From an uncultured Ruminococcus sp. (GTDB lineage Bacteria > Bacillota > Clostridia > Oscillospirales > Ruminococcaceae), in contig UQEM01000046.1 in NCBI GenBank assembly GCA_900540005.1, positions 1 through 17,468 of the forward strand: DNA of 17,468 nucleotides. Direction: 5' to 3'. This document shows, piece after piece, positions 15,041-17,468 of the stretch. The notes below the pieces were generated by a model. It did no database searches and was not told the origin of the DNA. It saw only the letters and a list, made by a program, of their open reading frames with translations. The position numbers and the translations under genes are program-made. Position 1 is the stretch's first letter; every line of letters starts with the position of its first letter.

Positions 15041-17419
15041 ATGTCCAATAAATTCACAGAACTTCTCAAAAAGAAAAGCTTCGTATTCCTTGACGGCGGA
15101 ATGGGCACAATGCTCCAGTCACAGGGGATCGCCACGGAGCATATTCCCGAACTGCTCAATATAACCAACCCCGAAGCTCTCATAAACATCCACAGAATGT
15201 ACATCGAGAGCGGCGCGGACATAATCTACGCGAACACTTTCGGCGCGAGCCGCTACAAGCTTGCAGGCTGCGGAAAGAGCGTTGAGGAAGTAGTCGGCGC
15301 AGGCATTGCAAATGCAAAAAAAGCCGCTGACGGAAAGGCTCTTGTCGCGCTCGATATAGGCTCGCTCGGAAAGCTGCTCGAACCCTCGGGCACGCTCACC
15401 TTTGAGGAGGCATATGACGCGTACAAGGAGATCGTTCTCGCAGGCAGCGGCGCGGACGTTATCGTCATAGAGACCATGACCGACCTCTACGAAGTCAAGG
15501 CCGCCGTCCTCGCGGCAAAGGAAAATTCCGACAAGCCTGTCCTCGTTACTATGACATTTGAGGCAAGCATGAGGACATTTACGGGAGTTTCCCCCGAATG
15601 CATGGTTCCCGTCCTTGAGGGACTCGGTGTTGACGCGCTCGGAGTCAACTGCTCGCTCGGCCCTGAAGATCTCATGCCCGTGCTTGAAAAGATATGCTCG
15701 CTCTCAACACTCCCTGTTATAGCCAAGCCGAACGCAGGTCTGCCCGACCCCGTGACCAACGAATATGACGTTGCTCCCGATGATTTTGCAAAAAGCGCCG
15801 TAAAGCTGCGCGATATCGGAGTTTCGGTATTCGGCGGCTGCTGCGGAACGACTCCTGCGCACATAAAGGCGCTCATTGACGCACTTTCGGGAAAAGAGCG
15901 CGTAAACCGCGATATAAAGCGCAGGAGCGCAGTGTGCTCCGCCGTGAACTGCGTTGACATAGATCAGCCACGCGTTATCGGCGAGCGAATCAACCCCACG
16001 GGAAAAAAGCGTTTCAAGGAGGCTCTCCTCGCTCATGACGTTGACTACATCCTCTCGCAGGCTATCGAGCAGATACACGCAGGAGCGGAGATCCTTGACG
16101 TAAATGTCGGACTTCCGGGGATCGACGAAAAAGAGATGATGGTGACTGCCGTCAAGGCTATCCAGAGCGTTTGCGACGCTCCCCTCCAGCTTGACTCGAC
16201 GATCCCGGAAGTAGTTGAAGCGGGTCTGCGCGTATACAATGGCAAGCCTATCGTGAACTCCGTAAACGGCGAGGACGAGTCGCTCGAAAATATCCTTCCG
16301 CTCGTCAAAAAATACGGCGCGGCTGTTGTCGGACTCACCCTCGACAAGGGCGGTATCCCCAAAACCGCCGAGGGACGCTTTGCCATTGCAGAAAAAATAC
16401 TCAACCGCGCGCTTGAATACGGAATTCCGCGCGAGGACGTTTTCATCGACTGTCTCACCCTCACGGCTTCTGCCGAGCAGGACGGAGTAATGGAGACCAT
16501 TAACGCTCTCCACCGCGTAAAGACAGAACTCGGACTGCATACCGTTCTCGGTGTTTCCAATATTTCATTCGGTCTGCCAAACCGCGAGCTTATCACGAGA
16601 ACTTTCCTCACAATGGCTCTGCACAGCGGTCTTGACCTGCCTATCATCAACCCGAATATCGACTCCATTATCGGAGCCGTGCGTGCGTACAGACTCCTTG
16701 CAGGGATCGACCGCAATTCCGTGGCCTTCATCAGCGTCTATTCTGGTGACGGAGCTGCTGCTCCTGCCGCACCTGCTCCGAAAAACGACAGCGGTTCTGC
16801 CGACATTGTGTACGCTGTTGAAAACGGTCTGAAAAATCAGGCGGCTAAAGCAGCCAGGGAACTCCTCGAAACCACCGACCCAATGGAGATAATCAACAAC
16901 CGCCTTATTCCCGCTCTCGATGCGGCAGGCGACAAATTTGAAAAGGGAAAGCTTTTCCTGCCGCAGCTCATTCTCACCGCAGAAGCCGCTCAGGCCTGCT
17001 TTGAGGTGATAAAGGAGAAGATCACGGCAGAGAACGGCGAGACCGTTTCAAAGGGCAAGGTCGTTCTCGCAACGGTAAAGGGCGATGTTCACGATATCGG
17101 CAAGAACATCGTAAAGGTGCTCCTTGACAGCTACGGCTTTACGGTAATAGATCTCGGCAAGGACGTTCCGCCCGAAACAGTCGTTGAGGCAGCCATAAAG
17201 CACAAGGTAAGCCTCGTGGGTCTTTCCGCCCTCATGACCACAACTCTCGGCTCAATGGCCGACACTATCGCGCTTCTGAACGAAAAATATCCCGAATGCA
17301 AGACCGTAGTCGGCGGAGCTGTTCTCACGGCTTCCTACGCAAAGCAGATAAATGCGGATTTCTACGCAAAGGACGCTAAGCGAACGGTCGATATAGCCGC
17401 CGAAGTATACGGCGTTTAG
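15041..17419 (+). CDS. metH: Cobalamin-dependent methionine synthase MetH, short form without reactivation domain
   Basis: 792 residues. It transfers methyl from 5-methyl-tetrahydrofolate via cobalamin to homocysteine. The homocysteine domain (1-~285) has the zinc ligands Cys204 (GVNCSLGP) and Cys267/Cys268 (FGGCCGTTP). The pterin domain (~310-565) shows RVIGERINPTGKKRF and GVSNISFGLPNR. An Ala/Pro-rich linker (~570-588) leads to the helical cap (~590-665) and the B12 domain with DVHDIG (682-687; His684 is the lower cobalt ligand) and VVGGAVLT. The C-terminal AdoMet-binding reactivation domain of E. coli MetH (~1230 residues) is absent, as in many Clostridia, where a separate activation protein is expected. 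The stop at 17419 is a natural end, not a frameshift. RBS AAGGAGG is about 10 nt upstream. It is cotranscribed with pheA. Confidence 0.96.
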   Translation: MSNKFTELLKKKSFVFLDGGMGTMLQSQGIATEHIPELLNITNPEALINIHRMYIESGADIIYANTFGASRYKLAGCGKSVEEVVGAGIANAKKAADGKALVALDIGSLGKLLEPSGTLTFEEAYDAYKEIVLAGSGADVIVIETMTDLYEVKAAVLAAKENSDKPVLVTMTFEASMRTFTGVSPECMVPVLEGLGVDALGVNCSLGPEDLMPVLEKICSLSTLPVIAKPNAGLPDPVTNEYDVAPDDFAKSAVKLRDIGVSVFGGCCGTTPAHIKALIDALSGKERVNRDIKRRSAVCSAVNCVDIDQPRVIGERINPTGKKRFKEALLAHDVDYILSQAIEQIHAGAEILDVNVGLPGIDEKEMMVTAVKAIQSVCDAPLQLDSTIPEVVEAGLRVYNGKPIVNSVNGEDESLENILPLVKKYGAAVVGLTLDKGGIPKTAEGRFAIAEKILNRALEYGIPREDVFIDCLTLTASAEQDGVMETINALHRVKTELGLHTVLGVSNISFGLPNRELITRTFLTMALHSGLDLPIINPNIDSIIGAVRAYRLLAGIDRNSVAFISVYSGDGAAAPAAPAPKNDSGSADIVYAVENGLKNQAAKAARELLETTDPMEIINNRLIPALDAAGDKFEKGKLFLPQLILTAEAAQACFEVIKEKITAENGETVSKGKVVLATVKGDVHDIGKNIVKVLLDSYGFTVIDLGKDVPPETVVEAAIKHKVSLVGLSALMTTTLGSMADTIALLNEKYPECKTVVGGAVLTASYAKQINADFYAKDAKRTVDIAAEVYGV

Positions 17420-17441
17420 GGAGTGTTGACACTAAGATAAT

Positions 17442-17468
17442 ATGCAGATTTTCGAGCATAAATTTTAC
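17442..17468 (+). CDS. Possible start of a next gene in the pheA-metH unit (9 codons, cut by window end)
   Basis: An ATG at 17442 opens a frame (MQIFEHKFY) to the window end, 22 bp after the metH stop. No good SD is found at normal spacing; the GGGAG at 17419-17423 is about 18 nt away. GTG and TTG at 17423-17427 run into TAA at once. A separate MetH reactivation-domain protein would be a natural neighbour, but nine residues cannot show this. Confidence 0.25.

Noticed and set aside
15704..16731. Long minus-strand frames opposite metH
   Set aside because: They are antisense shadows of a strongly conserved coding region with high-GC third positions.

Overview
The window reads as one end of a metagenome or draft-genome contig from a Clostridia member, most likely Ruminococcus-like (Oscillospiraceae/Ruminococcaceae). 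The reasons are its moderate GC content, strong AGGAGG-type ribosome binding sites, many TTG starts, a short methionine synthase without a reactivation domain, a fused chorismate mutase/prephenate dehydratase, and a DUF5711-like protein. The taxonomic call is an inference from gene style, not from a marker search. Bases 1-48 are not genomic: they are the end of an Illumina P7/Nextera adapter with an 8-base index and the Tn5 mosaic end, so genomic sequence starts at about base 49.

Layout. A long block of genes on the minus strand runs from about 13702 down to the contig edge. In transcription order it is ruvC, ruvA, an SseB-like gene, ruvB, a small papain/C39-like cysteine-peptidase-fold gene, glmM, a class I SAM methyltransferase, ecfA1, ecfA2, ecfT, yfhO, truA, a membrane-anchored DUF5711-like protein, and a truncated CvpA-like membrane protein cut off by the adapter. 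Most spacings are 1-70 bp or overlaps, so much of it could be cotranscribed from the promoter in front of ruvC. On the plus strand, transcribed divergently, are pheA (chorismate mutase-prephenate dehydratase-ACT) and metH, followed by the first codons of a possible further gene. Divergent sigma-A-type promoters lie back to back between ruvC and pheA (13765-13843).

Functions. RuvC, RuvA and RuvB are the Holliday-junction resolvasome. GlmM makes glucosamine-1-phosphate for peptidoglycan. EcfA1, EcfA2 and EcfT form the shared energising module of group II vitamin transporters; no S component is visible. TruA modifies tRNA anticodon arms. YfhO is a GT-C-type membrane glycosyltransferase-family protein, inserted between ecfT and truA, which are neighbours in many Firmicutes. 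PheA feeds phenylalanine synthesis and MetH makes methionine.

I found no defence system, CRISPR array, IS element, tRNA, rRNA or riboswitch. No stretch longer than about 200 bp lacks a gene. This is mainly a housekeeping region. The points most worth a second look are: the unassigned cysteine-peptidase-like gene between ruvB and glmM; an SD-hairpin-ATG arrangement in front of the truncated CvpA-like gene; unusual active-site residues in the prephenate dehydratase; YfhO in the ecf-truA cluster; and the high share of TTG starts.
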